Notes: generated from the sequence alone by a model not told the origin. A stretch of DNA of 64,000 nt from Usitatibacter palustris (GCF_013003985.1 NZ_CP053073.1:2976001-3040000); one strand, 5' to 3'. Shown: positions 44,810 through 57,577, counted from the first letter of the stretch. Numbers and translations are program-made.

Positions 44810-45831
44810 GTCTTCTTGCCCTCGCCCTTGGCCAGCCGCATGAGCAGCAGCTTCGAGGCCGCGAGCACCACGAAGGTGATGAGGAAGAGGATCAGGCCCA
44901 GCTCGATCAGCGCGGCGGTGTGCAGGCCGGGGCCGGCTTCGCCGAATTCGTTGGCGAGCGCGGAGGTGATGCTGTTGCCCGGCTCGTTGAGCGACACGCT
45001 GTTGAGGAAGTTGGTGTTGCCGATCACGAACGTCACGGCCATCGTCTCGCCCAGCGCGCGGCCCAGGCCGAGCATCACGCCGCCAACCACGCCGATCTTC
45101 GTATAGGGCAGCACCACGTTCCAGACCACTTCCCAGGTCGTTCCGCCGACGCCATACGCCGACTCCTTCAACATCGCCGGCGTGACTTCGAACACGTCGC
45201 GCATCACGGCCGCGATGAACGGGATGATCATGATCGCGAGGATCACGCCGGCGCAGAGCAGGCCGATGCCCAGCGGCGGCCCGCTGAACAGCTTGCCGAG
45301 GACCGGCACCTGCCCGAGCGTCGAATTGAGCGCGGGCTGGATGTACTTCGAGAACATCGGCGCGAAGATGAGCAGGCCCCACATGCCGTAGACGATCGAC
45401 GGGATCGCGGCGAGGAGCTCGATCGCCGTTCCGAGCGGACGGCGCAGCCACGCAGGCGAAAGCTCCGTGAGAAAGACCGCGATGCCGAAACTCACGGGCA
45501 CGGCGATGATCAGCGCGATCGCGGAGGTGACGAGCGTGCCGTAGATCGGGATCAGCGCGCCGAAGCGTTCGGCCGGCGGATTCCACTCGCTCGACGTGAT
45601 GAAGGACAGCCCGAACTTCTGGATCGAGGGCCAGCTTCCGTAGACCAGCGAGATGATGATGCCTGCCAGCATCAGCAGCACGAGGGCCGCAAAGCCCCGC
45701 GTCAGGTTCTGGAAGATCGTGTCGCCGAGCGTGGTGTGCTTCACGCGTGACGGACCCGCCGGCGGCCGAGTGGTGGCGCGGCCTTCTTCTCCCAGGGCGC
45801 CCCCGGAGAGGGCCGATGCGTCGGTGCTCAT
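44806..45831 (-). CDS. pstC: Phosphate ABC transporter permease PstC
   Basis: A 341-aa permease. After a 45-residue hydrophilic N-terminus ([20 protein letters not shown]), six helices follow, with [18 protein letters not shown], the EAA-type loop [20 protein letters not shown] and [22 protein letters not shown] at 45831 was chosen over an upstream one that would extend into the hairpin region. It is separated from pstS by 64 bp holding a strong stem-loop. Confidence 0.94.
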   Translation of the reverse strand: MSTDASALSGGALGEEGRATTRPPAGPSRVKHTTLGDTIFQNLTRGFAALVLLMLAGIIISLVYGSWPSIQKFGLSFITSSEWNPPAERFGALIPIYGTLVTSAIALIIAVPVSFGIAVFLTELSPAWLRRPLGTAIELLAAIPSIVYGMWGLLIFAPMFSKYIQPALNSTLGQVPVLGKLFSGPPLGIGLLCAGVILAIMIIPFIAAVMRDVFEVTPAMLKESAYGVGGTTWEVVWNVVLPYTKIGVVGGVMLGLGRALGETMAVTFVIGNTNFLNSVSLNEPGNSITSALANEFGEAGPGLHTAALIELGLILFLITFVVLAASKLLLMRLAKGEGKKT

Positions 45832-45849
45832 GGCAGTGCCTTCGTGCGG

Positions 45850-45879
45850 GAAGGCCGGACGGTCGCCCGCCCGGCCTTC
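45850..45879 (-). promoter_or_regulatory. Intercistronic hairpin between pstS and pstC
   Basis: GAAGGCCGG (45850-45858) and CCGGCCTTC (45871-45879) form a perfect 9-bp stem around 12 nt, with no T-run after it. It lies directly after the pstS stop. Such hairpins often stabilise the upstream message or slow read-through, which would raise the amount of the binding protein relative to the permeases. Confidence 0.55.
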
Positions 45880-45895
45880 GGAGGTCGGCGCGGAC

Positions 45896-46939
45896 TCAGC
45901 GGGCGGCGTGGACGGTCTTGCCGGAGGCATCCTTGATGTTAGCCCAGGAGGCCATGATCTGTTTCGTCACCGCCTCGGGCAGCGGCACATAGTCGAGGTC
46001 CTGGGCCATCTTTGCGCCGTTCTTGTAGGCCCACTCGAAGAACTTGAGCGCCTCGGCGCCCTGCTGCGACTTCTCCTGCTTCACGTGCATCAGGATGAAC
46101 GTGGCACCCGTGATCGGCCAGGCATCCTTGCCCTTCTGTTCCGTGAGGACCACGCCGAACTTCTCGCCGGCCCAGTCCGCATTCGCGGCGGCCGCCTTGA
46201 ACGTGAGGTCGTCGGGCTGCACGAAGTGGCCGTCGGCGTTCTTGAGCTGCGCGTGCGCGAGCTTGTTCTGCTTGGCATACGCGTACTCGACGTAACCGAT
46301 GGCGCCGGGGATGCGCTGCACGAAGGCCGACACGCCCTCGTTGCCCTTGCCGCCCAGGCCGATGGGCCACTGCACCGCGGTGCCCGCGCCCACTTTTTCC
46401 TTCCACTCGCCGTTCACCTTCGCGAGGTAATTCGTGAAGATGAACGTGGTGCCCGAGCCGTCGGCGCGGCGCACGACCGCGATCGCCGAATCGGGCAGCG
46501 TCACGCCGGGATTCAGGTCGGTGATCGCCTTGTCGTTCCACTTCACGACCTTGCCCAGGTAGATGTTGGCGAGCACATCGCCCGTCATCTTCAGCTGGCC
46601 CGGCTGGATGCCGGGGACGTTCACGACCGGCACCACGCCACCGATCACCGTCGGGAATTGCATGAGGCCGTTCTTCTGCAGGTCATCGGCGGACATCACG
46701 CCGTCGGAGGCGCCGAAGTCGACCGTCTTGGCGATGATCTGCTTGATGCCGCCGCCCGAACCGATGGACTGGTAGTTGAGCTTGTTGCCCGTGGCCTTGG
46801 AGTAGGCATCGGCCCACTTGGAGTAGATCGGGGCCGGGAAGGATGCGCCGGCGCCGGTGATCTCGGCGGCGAGCGCGGGAACTGCGGCGAGGGTCGCCAC
46901 GAGGGCAACCGCGGCCTGCTTGCGGAGGATGGTAATCAT
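45896..46939 (-). CDS. pstS: Phosphate-binding periplasmic protein PstS
   Basis: A 347-aa periplasmic high-affinity phosphate receptor. A signal peptide ([20 protein letters not shown], cut after ALA) precedes [20 protein letters not shown]. Phosphate ligands are in [18 protein letters not shown] and [19 protein letters not shown] at 46939 has GGGAG seven bases upstream. A PHO box lies 62 bp upstream, so it should be induced by PhoB under phosphate starvation. Confidence 0.96.
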   Translation of the reverse strand: MITILRKQAAVALVATLAAVPALAAEITGAGASFPAPIYSKWADAYSKATGNKLNYQSIGSGGGIKQIIAKTVDFGASDGVMSADDLQKNGLMQFPTVIGGVVPVVNVPGIQPGQLKMTGDVLANIYLGKVVKWNDKAITDLNPGVTLPDSAIAVVRRADGSGTTFIFTNYLAKVNGEWKEKVGAGTAVQWPIGLGGKGNEGVSAFVQRIPGAIGYVEYAYAKQNKLAHAQLKNADGHFVQPDDLTFKAAAANADWAGEKFGVVLTEQKGKDAWPITGATFILMHVKQEKSQQGAEALKFFEWAYKNGAKMAQDLDYVPLPEAVTKQIMASWANIKDASGKTVHAAR

Positions 46940-46984
46940 CTGGAACTCCCGGATTGGCAAAAGGAAAAACCTTGCGATGCCGGG

Positions 46985-47018
46985 AGTTTAGGCAGGCACT
47001 GTGACAGGCCCGTGACAG
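46985..47018 (-). promoter_or_regulatory. PHO box and promoter of pstSCAB
   Basis: Read leftward, CTGTCAC-GGGC-CTGTCAC (47018-47001) matches the PhoB consensus of two 7-bp direct repeats with a 4-bp spacer. Ten bases further on lies TAAACT (46990-46985), a plausible -10, the spacing expected when PhoB replaces the -35 contact. The box lies 4 bp beyond the glmM stop, so it separates housekeeping and Pho-controlled genes. Confidence 0.8.
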
Positions 47019-47022
47019 GCGA

Positions 47023-48390
47023 TCAGGCGGCGGCGGCTTGGTCGGCGGCGCGAACGGCCGCGGCAATGTCATCGGCGAGGCGGGAAACACGCGCGCCGTC
47101 CTCGCCTTCCACCATCACGCGCAGGACCGGCTCGGTGCCCGAGGGACGCAGCAGCACGCGGCCACGCCCGGCGAGCGAGGCTTCCGCCGCGGCGATCGCC
47201 TCGCGCACGAGCGGCGCCTGGACATCGAAGGCCCGCGCGAGCTTCACGTTCACGAGCTTCTGCGGGAACAGCGTGAGATCGCGCGTGAGGTCGCCGAGGG
47301 TCTGGCCGGTCGCGACCAGCGCGGCGAGGACCTGCAGCGCGGAGATGATCGCGTCGCCGGTCGAATGGCGGTCGAGGCAAAGGAGATGGCCGGAGTTCTC
47401 GCCGCCGCACTCCCAGCCTTTTTCCACCAGCAGCTCGAGCACGTAGCGATCGCCGACCTTGGCGCGCTCGAAGCCGATCTTCATCTCGCGCAGGCGCTGC
47501 TCGAGCGCGAAGTTGGTCATCAGCGTGCCCACCACGCCCCCGCGCAACACGCCGGTCGCATGGCGATGCTTCACGATCGCATAGAGGAGCTGGTCGCCGT
47601 CGAAGAGACGGCCATCGTGATCGGCCATGGCCAGGCGATCGCCGTCGCCATCGAACGCGATGCCGAAATCGGCCTGGTGCTCGACCACGGCCTTCGCGAG
47701 CGTCTGCGGCGAGGTCGCGCCGAAACCGGCGTTGATGTTCGTGCCGTTGGGCCGGTCGCCGATCGCGACCACTTCGGCGCCGAGCTCCTGGAAGACGCGC
47801 GGACCGACGCGATAGTTGGAGCCGTGCGCGCAATCGACGACCAGCTTCACCCCGCGCAGCGAGCGCTCCTTCGGGAACGTCTGCTTGCAGAACTCGAGGT
47901 AGCGGCCCTCGGCGTCGTGCACGCGCTCGGCCTTGCCGAGGCTCGCGGGCGCAGGCGGCGTCATCGGCTCGGTGAGCGCGGCCTCGATCTCGCTTTCCAC
48001 GGCGTCGGGCAACTTCACGCCCTCGGCCGAGAAGAACTTGATGCCGTTGTCTTCGAACGGGTTATGCGAGGCGGAAATCATGATGCCCGCGGACAGGCGC
48101 AACGCGCGCGTGAGGAACGCGACCGCGGGCGTGGGCATGGGGCCGAGCAGCAGCGTGTCCACGCCGGCCGTCGAGAGCCCCGCTTCGAGCGCGGACTCGA
48201 GCATGTAGCCCGAAAGCCTTGTGTCCTTGCCGATGAGCACCGCGGGACGGTCGCGATGCGGGGGTGCCACGTCGGCGCGCGAGAGCACCTTGCCCGCGGC
48301 GTAACCGAGCCGGAGGACGAAGTCCGGCGTGATCGGCGCGATGCCGACCCTGCCGCGAATGCCATCCGTGCCGAAGTATTTGCGAGTCAT
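47023..48390 (-). CDS. glmM: Phosphoglucosamine mutase
   Basis: A 455-aa enzyme converting glucosamine 6-phosphate to glucosamine 1-phosphate for peptidoglycan and LPS. It starts [20 protein letters not shown], has the phosphoserine loop [19 protein letters not shown], the Mg site [13 protein letters not shown], the sugar loop [13 protein letters not shown] and the phosphate loop [18 protein letters not shown] at 48390 overlaps the folP stop (ATGA, 48387-48390). Confidence 0.96.
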   Translation of the reverse strand: MTRKYFGTDGIRGRVGIAPITPDFVLRLGYAAGKVLSRADVAPPHRDRPAVLIGKDTRLSGYMLESALEAGLSTAGVDTLLLGPMPTPAVAFLTRALRLSAGIMISASHNPFEDNGIKFFSAEGVKLPDAVESEIEAALTEPMTPPAPASLGKAERVHDAEGRYLEFCKQTFPKERSLRGVKLVVDCAHGSNYRVGPRVFQELGAEVVAIGDRPNGTNINAGFGATSPQTLAKAVVEHQADFGIAFDGDGDRLAMADHDGRLFDGDQLLYAIVKHRHATGVLRGGVVGTLMTNFALEQRLREMKIGFERAKVGDRYVLELLVEKGWECGGENSGHLLCLDRHSTGDAIISALQVLAALVATGQTLGDLTRDLTLFPQKLVNVKLARAFDVQAPLVREAIAAAEASLAGRGRVLLRPSGTEPVLRVMVEGEDGARVSRLADDIAAAVRAADQAAAA

Positions 48391-49232
48391 TTTTTCGGGG
48401 GAGCGATGGGACAGTTCAGGCCGAGCCAAACCCTGAGCGCATCGACCGTTTCCTTGACGTCGTGCACGCGCACGAGGCTCGCGCCATTCTGCACGGCGAG
48501 CAGGGCCGCCGCAACGCTGCCCGCGACGCGCTCGGCGACGGGGCGCCCCGTGAGATCGCCGATCAGGCGCTTGCGCGATACACCGACGAGAACCGGGTAA
48601 CCGAGCGCCGCGAGTCGCGGCAACCCGCGAAACAGCGCCAGGTTGTGCTCGAGTGTCTTGCCGAAACCGAAACCGGGATCGAGCACGATGGATTCGCGTG
48701 CGACGCCGGCTGCTTCCAGCGCGAGCGCACGTTCCGACAGGAATGCGGCCACTTCCGCGAGCACGTCGCCGTAGCGCGGATCGGCCTGCATCGTCGCGGG
48801 CTTTCCCTGCATGTGCATCGCGCAGACGGCGGCTTTCGAAGCGGCGACCGCCTCGATCGCGCCGGGCGCGCGAAAGCCGTTCACGTCGTTCACCATCGCA
48901 CAGCCCGCATCGAGCGCGGCGCGCATGACTTCAGGCTTGAGCGTATCGACCGACACCGGCACGTTCTCGCGAACCAAAGCCTCCACGACAGGGATTACCC
49001 GTCGCAGCTCTTCATCGAGAGGAACCGGTAGCGCGCCGGGACGCGTGGACTCGCCGCCGACATCGACGAGGTCCGCGCCTTCTTCACGAAGACGCAGCCC
49101 GTGGTCGATCGCGCGAGTGGTTTCGAGGAACAGGCCGCCGTCGGAAAAGGAATCCGCGGTGACGTTGACCACCCCCATGACGAGGGGGCGGTCGAGGGCG
49201 AGCGAATGCTCGCCGCAGCGCAGGACCGTCAG
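48387..49232 (-). CDS. folP: Dihydropteroate synthase
   Basis: A 281-aa folate enzyme joining p-aminobenzoate to dihydropterin pyrophosphate. Motifs: [56 protein letters not shown] and [16 protein letters not shown]. No ATG, GTG or TTG occurs at a suitable place. A CTG at 49232 overlaps the ftsH stop (CTGA) and gives the family-typical 18 residues before VMGVVNV, so I infer a CTG start. The later ATG (MGVVNVT) would remove the first beta strand. Confidence 0.9.
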   Translation of the reverse strand: MTVLRCGEHSLALDRPLVMGVVNVTADSFSDGGLFLETTRAIDHGLRLREEGADLVDVGGESTRPGALPVPLDEELRRVIPVVEALVRENVPVSVDTLKPEVMRAALDAGCAMVNDVNGFRAPGAIEAVAASKAAVCAMHMQGKPATMQADPRYGDVLAEVAAFLSERALALEAAGVARESIVLDPGFGFGKTLEHNLALFRGLPRLAALGYPVLVGVSRKRLIGDLTGRPVAERVAGSVAAALLAVQNGASLVRVHDVKETVDALRVWLGLNCPIAPPKK

Positions 49233-51130
49233 GCGCTCTCCGCCGGCGTGGGAGCCGGAGGGGCCGCGGTGCCACCGCGCGGGCCGCTGTCGGGCGGGGT
49301 GGGCTTCTGGACCGGCTTGGGCGGACGCGGCGACTTGCCGGCCATGATGTCGGCGATCTGGTTCGAGTCGATCGTCTCCCACTCGAGCAGCGCCGCGGTC
49401 ATGGCCTCGACCTTGTCGCGGTTCTCGGTGAGGATCTTCTTCGCGAGCGCGTACTGCTCGTCGATGATCCGGCGGATCTCCTGATCGACCTTCTGCATGG
49501 TCGCGTCCGACATGTTCTTGTGCGTCGTGATCGAACGGCCGAGGAAGACCTCGCCTTCGTTCTCGCCGTAGACCATCGGGCCGAGCGCATCCGACATGCC
49601 GTAGCGCGTGACCATCTCGCGGGCGATGTTCGTGGCCCGTTCGAAGTCATTGGACGCACCCGTCGACACGTTGCCCACGAAGATCTCCTCGGCCACGCGG
49701 CCGCCGAAGAGCATCGCGATCTGCGCGAGCATCTGGTCCTTGTACAGGCTGAAGCGGTCCACCTCGGGCATCGCCCACGTCACGCCCAGCGCGCGGCCGC
49801 GCGGGATCACGGTGACCTTGTGCACGGGATCGCATCCCGGAAGGCTGCTGCCGATGATCGCGTGCCCCGACTCGTGGTACGCGGTCTTCTTCTTGTCTTC
49901 GGGCGTGATCACCATGGACTTGCGCGCCGCACCCATGTAGATCTTGTCCTTGGCCTCTTCGAAGTCGTCCATGTCGACGAGGCGCTTCTGCCCGCGCGCG
50001 GCGAACAGCGCCGCTTCGTTCACGATGTTGGCGAGGTCCGCGCCGGACATGCCGGGCGTGCCGCGCGCGATGATGTTCGCATCCACGTCGGGCGCGATCG
50101 GAACCTTGCGCATGTGGACGAGGAGGATCTGCTCGCGGCCGCGGATGTCCGGGAGCGGCACCACGACCTGGCGGTCGAAGCGGCCCGGGCGCATCAGCGC
50201 GGGATCGAGCACGTCGGGGCGGTTCGTGGCGGCGACGACGATCACGCCCGAGTTGCCCTCGAAGCCATCCATCTCGACGAGGAGTTGGTTGAGCGTCTGC
50301 TCGCGCTCGTCGTTGCCACCGCCGAGGCCCGCGCCGCGCTGGCGGCCGACCGCGTCGATTTCGTCGATGAACACGATGCACGGCGCGTTCTTCTTCGCCT
50401 GCTCGAACATGTCGCGCACGCGCGCGGCACCGACGCCGACGAACATCTCGACGAAGTCCGAGCCCGAGATCGAGAAGAACGGCACCTTCGCCTCGCCCGC
50501 GATCGCGCGCGCGAGGAGCGTCTTGCCCGTGCCGGGGTTGCCCACCATCAGCACGCCGCGCGGAATGCGGCCGCCGAGTTTCTGGAACTTGGTGGGATCG
50601 CGCAGGAAGTCGACGAGCTCGCCGACTTCTTCCTTGGCTTCATCCACGCCCGCCACGTCGGCGAACGTGACCTGGTTCTGGTTTTCGTCGAGCATGCGCG
50701 CGCGGCTCTTGCCGAACGAGAACGCGCCGCCGCGGCCGCCGCCCTGCATCTGGCGCATGAAGAAGATCCACACGCCGATGAGCAGCAGCATCGGGAACCA
50801 CGAAACGAAGATGTTCATGAGGAGCGAGGGCTCCTCTTCGGCCTTGACCTCGACCTTGACGCCGGCCTTCATGAGATCGCCGACCATCCAGGGGTCCATG
50901 AATCCGGGCGAGTAGACCGTGTAGGTCTTGGCGTCGCGGCCGGTCACCTTGAGCGTGCGGTTGCCGTCGAGCTTCACCTTCTCGACACGGCCCTGGCGCG
51001 CTTCGTCCATGAACGTCGTGTAGTCCACGACACCCGCACCCGCCTGGCGGCTGCCGACCTGCATGAAGACCATCGTGAGGATCACGCCGATCACAAGCCA
51101 GACCATCACGGTACGGAGGGTGTTGTTCAA
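49229..51130 (-). CDS. ftsH: ATP-dependent zinc metalloprotease FtsH
   Basis: A 633-aa membrane-anchored AAA+ protease. Two N-terminal helices (residues about 5-23 and 103-122) flank a periplasmic domain. The AAA module has Walker [10 protein letters not shown], Walker [16 protein letters not shown] and the second region of homology [20 protein letters not shown]. The protease has zinc motif HESGH. The C-terminal tail is Pro-rich ([17 protein letters not shown]). It degrades unassembled membrane proteins and regulators. It lies 84 bp after rlmE in the typical rlmE-ftsH-folP-glmM order. Confidence 0.96.
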   Translation of the reverse strand: MNNTLRTVMVWLVIGVILTMVFMQVGSRQAGAGVVDYTTFMDEARQGRVEKVKLDGNRTLKVTGRDAKTYTVYSPGFMDPWMVGDLMKAGVKVEVKAEEEPSLLMNIFVSWFPMLLLIGVWIFFMRQMQGGGRGGAFSFGKSRARMLDENQNQVTFADVAGVDEAKEEVGELVDFLRDPTKFQKLGGRIPRGVLMVGNPGTGKTLLARAIAGEAKVPFFSISGSDFVEMFVGVGAARVRDMFEQAKKNAPCIVFIDEIDAVGRQRGAGLGGGNDEREQTLNQLLVEMDGFEGNSGVIVVAATNRPDVLDPALMRPGRFDRQVVVPLPDIRGREQILLVHMRKVPIAPDVDANIIARGTPGMSGADLANIVNEAALFAARGQKRLVDMDDFEEAKDKIYMGAARKSMVITPEDKKKTAYHESGHAIIGSSLPGCDPVHKVTVIPRGRALGVTWAMPEVDRFSLYKDQMLAQIAMLFGGRVAEEIFVGNVSTGASNDFERATNIAREMVTRYGMSDALGPMVYGENEGEVFLGRSITTHKNMSDATMQKVDQEIRRIIDEQYALAKKILTENRDKVEAMTAALLEWETIDSNQIADIMAGKSPRPPKPVQKPTPPDSGPRGGTAAPPAPTPAESA

Positions 51131-51186
51131 GTGCGTGTCCTTTGGCGGGGAAAGCTGCTGCGAATCAGGGAGATACGGGGCCGACC

Positions 51187-51192
51187 ACTATA
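51187..51192 (-). promoter_or_regulatory. Candidate ftsH -10 box (TATAGT)
   Basis: Read leftward, TATAGT (51192-51187) lies in the 84-bp gap between rlmE and ftsH. A normal -35 at 16-18 bp is not evident. Further upstream, at the rlmE stop, CCCCTTGAA (51227-51219) resembles a heat-shock sigma-32 -35 element, but the matching -10 (CACCCGAA) is imperfect. Only the gap itself and the -10-like hexamer are certain. Confidence 0.3.
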
Positions 51193-51214
51193 GCAAAGTT
51201 CGGGTGACGGACCG

Positions 51215-51847
51215 CTAATTCAAGGGGGTGGCGCGAAGGTTTCTCGCCAGGAGGTAAAGCTCGGCACTTTCGTCGCGCGATGCGTCCGGTTTTCGGACCG
51301 CGACCTTCTCGAAACGGTCCTTCAGCGACTTGAAGAACTCCTGGTAACCCTCGCCTTGAAATACTTTGACCAGGAAGGCGCCGTCGCGTTTCAGGTGTTC
51401 CAGAGCGAAATCCCGCGCGAGCTCCGCGAGCGCCATGGAGCGGACCTGGTCGGAGTGGGGAATTCCCGACATGTTGGGCGACATGTCGGACAACACGAGG
51501 TCGGCCTTGCGGCCGCCCAGCGCGGTCGCGAGCGCGGCCAGCCCATCGTTACGGGTGAAATCGCCGCGGATGAAGGTGACCCCCCGAATCTCACCCATTT
51601 CGAGCAGGTCGATGGCGACCACCTTGCCCTGGTCGCCCGCCTTCTTGCCCAGGACCTGCGACCAGCCGCCGGGCGCGGAGCCCAGGTCGACCGCGACGAT
51701 GTTGGGCTTGAGGATCTTGTCCTTCTCGTCGATCTCGGTGAGCTTGTAGGCCGCGCGCGAGCGAAAACCCTCGCGCTTGGACCGCTTCACGTAGGGGTCG
51801 TCGATGTGGCGCCGCAGCCAGAGCTTGGAGGAAGGTGATTTCTTCAA
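51215..51847 (-). CDS. rlmE: 23S rRNA (uridine 2552-2'-O)-methyltransferase RlmE
   Basis: A 210-aa SAM-dependent methyltransferase (FtsJ/RrmJ). The SAM site is VAVDLGSAPGGWSQVLGKKA, and the K-D-K-E catalytic set is visible: Lys in YKLTEID, Asp in DLVLSDMSPNMSG, Lys in LVKVFQGEG and Glu near SAELYLLAR. ATG at 51847 begins MKKSPSSKLWLRRHIDDPYV, a family-typical N-terminus. It is divergent from yhbY across the decamer inverted repeat. Confidence 0.95.
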   Translation of the reverse strand: MKKSPSSKLWLRRHIDDPYVKRSKREGFRSRAAYKLTEIDEKDKILKPNIVAVDLGSAPGGWSQVLGKKAGDQGKVVAIDLLEMGEIRGVTFIRGDFTRNDGLAALATALGGRKADLVLSDMSPNMSGIPHSDQVRSMALAELARDFALEHLKRDGAFLVKVFQGEGYQEFFKSLKDRFEKVAVRKPDASRDESAELYLLARNLRATPLN

Positions 51848-51865
51848 AGGACTAATGCAAAGGCG

Positions 51866-52028
51866 GGAACACAGATGAACACAGATAAAGGCGGATGAAC
51901 ACAGATAGGGCTATGAGAGGGAAAAGCAGCGTCCCTATTTGCCGGCGCGGTGTACGACGATTGCGCTGCCCTGACCCTTCCTGCTCTGTCTGTGTTCATC
52001 CGCCTTTATCTGTGTTCATCTGTGTTCC
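51866..52028. repeat. Decamer-built long inverted repeat, copy A
   Basis: Arms 51866-51905 and 51989-52028 are perfect 40-nt reverse complements around an 83-nt loop. Each arm is made of tandem 10-bp units: AACACAGATG, AACACAGATA, AAGGCGGATG, AACACAGA. The element fills the 214-bp divergent space between rlmE and yhbY. The rest of that space holds only short flanks and a -10 box for yhbY (TATACT, 52050-52055). The loop shows no coding potential. Confidence 0.85.
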
Positions 52029-52049
52029 GGGGTTAGGGGGTTTATTGAA

Positions 52050-52055
52050 TATACT
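52050..52055 (+). promoter_or_regulatory. -10 box (TATACT) directly before yhbY
   Basis: TATACT ends six bases before the yhbY ATG (52062), so the start point should coincide with the start codon. No ribosome-binding sequence exists between them. No convincing -35 is visible, because the right arm of the inverted repeat ends at 52028. Confidence 0.45.
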
Positions 52056-52061
52056 GCCGCG

Positions 52062-52574
52062 ATGAATCCCCTCACGTCCAAGCGCCGCAGCGAGCTGCGC
52101 GCCGAAGCCCACAAGCTCTCGCCCGTCGTGCTGATCGGCGACAAGGGCCTCACCGAATCCGTGGTCCGGGAAACCGACCGCGCGCTCTCCGCCCATGAGC
52201 TGATCAAGGTGCGCGCATCCACGAACGACCGCGAAGCGCGCTCCGCGTGGATGGCCGAGCTCTGCGAAAAGCTCTCGGCGCACGCCGTGCAGGAAATCGG
52301 CAAGGTGCTCGTGCTCTACCGCGAGAACCCGGAGAAGGCGCTGCCCAAGCCGGCGAAGACACCCGCCGCAAGGCCCGCCCGCAAGCCCCCGCGCGAGCCG
52401 CGCAAGGAACCCGTCGCCACCAAGAAGAAGATGGGAAAGCGGACCTCGCTATGGACCAAGAAGCCGAGGGATCCGAACGCCCCGCCTAAAGGTATTTTAC
52501 GTCCACGATCTCGAGCTGCTTCACCCCGCCCGGCGTCCGGACCTCTGCGACGTCGCCCGCGTACTTCCCGATAA
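52062..52574 (+). CDS. yhbY: YhbY family RNA-binding (CRM-domain) protein
   Basis: A 170-aa protein. Residues 1-95 are a CRM domain ([49 protein letters not shown]) like E. coli YhbY, which associates with pre-50S ribosomal particles. The C-terminal 75 residues are a basic Pro/Arg/Lys-rich tail ([20 protein letters not shown]). The tail runs 89 bp into the end of greA on the other strand, so the true stop at 52574 makes an unusually long convergent overlap. Confidence 0.9.
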   Translation: MNPLTSKRRSELRAEAHKLSPVVLIGDKGLTESVVRETDRALSAHELIKVRASTNDREARSAWMAELCEKLSAHAVQEIGKVLVLYRENPEKALPKPAKTPAARPARKPPREPRKEPVATKKKMGKRTSLWTKKPRDPNAPPKGILRPRSRAASPRPASGPLRRRPRTSR

Positions 52575-52962
52575 GGGCCTTCGCGATCGGCGAGGAGTAG
52601 GAGATCTTCCCGAGCTTGATGTCGGCTTCGTCCTCGCCGACGATCTGGTAGGTCGATTCTTCCTTCGCCTCGGTGTCCATCAGGTCCACCGTCGAGCCGA
52701 AGACCACGCGCCCGTCGTCATCGAGCAGCGCCGGATCGATGATCTGCGCGTTCGAAAGCTTGCCTTCGAGCTCGAGGATGCGGCCCTCGATGAAGCCCTG
52801 GCGCTCGCGCGCGGCGTCGTACTCCGCGTTCTCAGAGAGATCGCCATGGGCTCTCGCCTCCGCGATCGCGGTGATCACCGCGGGGCGCTCCACCGACTTG
52901 AGCTTTTGCAGTTCGACGCGGAGAAGTTCCGCGCCGGCGAGCGTGATCGGGATCTTGGCCAT
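52486..52962 (-). CDS. greA: Transcription elongation factor GreA
   Basis: A 158-aa factor that rescues backtracked RNA polymerase by stimulating transcript cleavage. The N-terminal coiled coil contains [20 protein letters not shown] with the acidic tip (D and E) needed for cleavage. The C-terminal FKBP-like domain has [20 protein letters not shown] and [17 protein letters not shown] at 52962 follows the carB TAA with no spacer, so it is co-transcribed with carAB. Confidence 0.95.
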   Translation of the reverse strand: MAKIPITLAGAELLRVELQKLKSVERPAVITAIAEARAHGDLSENAEYDAARERQGFIEGRILELEGKLSNAQIIDPALLDDDGRVVFGSTVDLMDTEAKEESTYQIVGEDEADIKLGKISYSSPIAKALIGKYAGDVAEVRTPGGVKQLEIVDVKYL

Positions 52963-56166
<3,204 letters not shown>

Positions 56167-56185
56167 GCGCGCTAGAGCAAAGGCG

Positions 56186-56313
56186 TCCGCAGATAAACGC
56201 AGATAAACGCAGATGAAATCGGGTTCACAGTGGCAAATCGCGACCCGGGCCTCAGGACAAGCCCCTTGCCCTCGCCTTTGCCGTATCCGCGTTTATCTGC
56301 GTTTATCTGCGGA
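56186..56313. repeat. Decamer-built long inverted repeat, copy B (carA-carB space)
   Basis: Arms 56186-56210 and 56289-56313 are perfect 25-nt reverse complements, extended by four more pairs with one mismatch, around a loop of about 70 nt. Units are CCGCAGATAA, ACGCAGATAA, ACGCAGATGA. The right arm touches the carA stop and the left arm lies 20 bp before the carB ATG, so in carAB mRNA it would fold between the two cistrons. No T-run follows, so it is not a normal terminator. Confidence 0.85.
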
Positions 56314-56314
56314 T

Positions 56315-57457
56315 TCATTTGCTTTTGACCTTGCTCTTTTCCATGAGGGCGACGAACTTGTCGAAGAGGTACGCCATCTCGTGGGGGCCGGGCGAGGCCT
56401 CGGGGTGGCCCTGGAAACTGAATGCGGGCTGGTCCGTGCGCTCGATGCCCTGGAGCGAACCGTCGAACAGCGACTTGTGCGTGGCGCGCACGTTCTTGGG
56501 CAGCGTCGACTCATCCACCGCGAAGCCGTGGTTCTGGCTGGTGATGTGCACGCGCATCGAATCGAGGTCCTGCACCGGATGGTTCGCACCGTGGTGGCCG
56601 AACTTCATCTTCATCGTCTTGGCACCACTCGCGAGGCCGAGAAGCTGGTGTCCCAGGCAGATGCCGAAGACCGGCGTGCCCGAATCGACCACTTCGCGAA
56701 TCGCCTTGATCGCGTAGTCGCACGGCTCCGGATCGCCGGGGCCGTTCGAGAGGAAGACGCCGTCGGGCTTGAGCGCGAGGGCATCCTTCGCGGTGGCCTG
56801 CGCGGGAAGCACGGTCACCTTGCAGCCGCGCTCGGCCAGGTTGCGCAGGATGTTGTGCTTCACGCCGTAGTCGTAGGCGACCACGTGGAATTTCACCTCG
56901 GCGCTCGGCTTGTAGCCCGTGCCCAGCGCCCAGAGGCTGCCATTCCAGTCGTAGCCCTTCGTGCAGCTCACGACCTTCGCGAGGTCGAGGCCCGCCATCG
57001 AGGGCGCGGCCTTCGCGGCGGCGAGCGCCACCTTCTCGTCGATGGTGCCCGCCTGGATCACGCCGTTCTGCGCGCCCTTGGACCGCAGGATCCGCGTGAG
57101 CCGGCGCGTGTCGATGCCCGCGATCGCGACGATCTTGTGGCGCTCCAGGTACGCGGGAAGGTCTTCTTCCTTGCGCCAGTTGGAAGCGGCGAGCGGCAAA
57201 TCGCGGATGACGAGGCCGGCGGCGAAGAGCCCGCGCGACTCGAGGTCCTCGCGGTTCGCGCCGACGTTGCCGATATGGGGGTACGTGAGGGTGACGATCT
57301 GTCCGGCGTACGAGGGATCCGAGAGGATCTCCTGGTAGCCCGTCATCGCGGTGTTGAACACCACCTCGCCGACGGTTTGCCCCTCCGCGCCGATCGAAAA
57401 TCCACGAAAAGTGCTCCCGTCGGCAAGAACCAGAACGGCGGGGGCATTTCTCGACAC
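56315..57457 (-). CDS. carA: Carbamoyl-phosphate synthase small subunit (glutamine amidotransferase)
   Basis: A 380-aa subunit supplying ammonia from glutamine. The N-domain begins [20 protein letters not shown], and the class I amidotransferase domain has the nucleophile Cys in [19 protein letters not shown] and the His/Glu pair in [20 protein letters not shown]. The start is GTG at 57457, which gives the normal length; the frame upstream runs through the leader hairpin and is not CarA-like. A promoter and attenuator-like hairpin precede it. Confidence 0.96.
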   Translation of the reverse strand: MSRNAPAVLVLADGSTFRGFSIGAEGQTVGEVVFNTAMTGYQEILSDPSYAGQIVTLTYPHIGNVGANREDLESRGLFAAGLVIRDLPLAASNWRKEEDLPAYLERHKIVAIAGIDTRRLTRILRSKGAQNGVIQAGTIDEKVALAAAKAAPSMAGLDLAKVVSCTKGYDWNGSLWALGTGYKPSAEVKFHVVAYDYGVKHNILRNLAERGCKVTVLPAQATAKDALALKPDGVFLSNGPGDPEPCDYAIKAIREVVDSGTPVFGICLGHQLLGLASGAKTMKMKFGHHGANHPVQDLDSMRVHITSQNHGFAVDESTLPKNVRATHKSLFDGSLQGIERTDQPAFSFQGHPEASPGPHEMAYLFDKFVALMEKSKVKSK

Positions 57458-57488
57458 GATTGCTCCAGTGCGATAAAACCGAGGGCGC

Positions 57489-57517
57489 AAAAAAACGGGA
57501 GGCCAATGGCTTTCCCG
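57489..57517 (-). terminator. Terminator-like hairpin in carA leader (putative attenuator)
   Basis: Read leftward, CGGGA-AA-GCC-ATT-GGC-C-TCCCG (57517-57496) folds into an 8-bp stem with a small internal loop and is followed by seven T (57495-57489). It stands 31 bases upstream of the carA GTG and about 12 bases after the predicted start point. The gene on its other side runs rightward, so the only transcript this terminator can stop is carAB itself. Attenuation by pyrimidine or arginine supply is the obvious hypothesis. Confidence 0.65.
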
Positions 57518-57534
57518 CTGACATTTCGAGCGAA

Positions 57535-57563
57535 ATTGTAGCAAATTCGAGCACGCCCTTCAA
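57535..57563 (-). promoter_or_regulatory. carA promoter
   Basis: Read leftward, TTGAAG (57563-57558) and TACAAT (57540-57535) are separated by 17 bp, a good sigma-70 match. Transcription should start near 57528, giving a leader of about 70 nt that contains the hairpin with its T-run. The promoter lies in the 120-bp divergent space shared with the nucleoside transporter gene. Confidence 0.6.
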
Positions 57564-57577
57564 ACTCGGAACCCGCC

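Noticed and set aside
57458..57527. A leader peptide for carA attenuation
   Set aside because: The ATG at 57527 opens a frame that runs on for hundreds of codons out of frame through carA, so it is not a short leader peptide.
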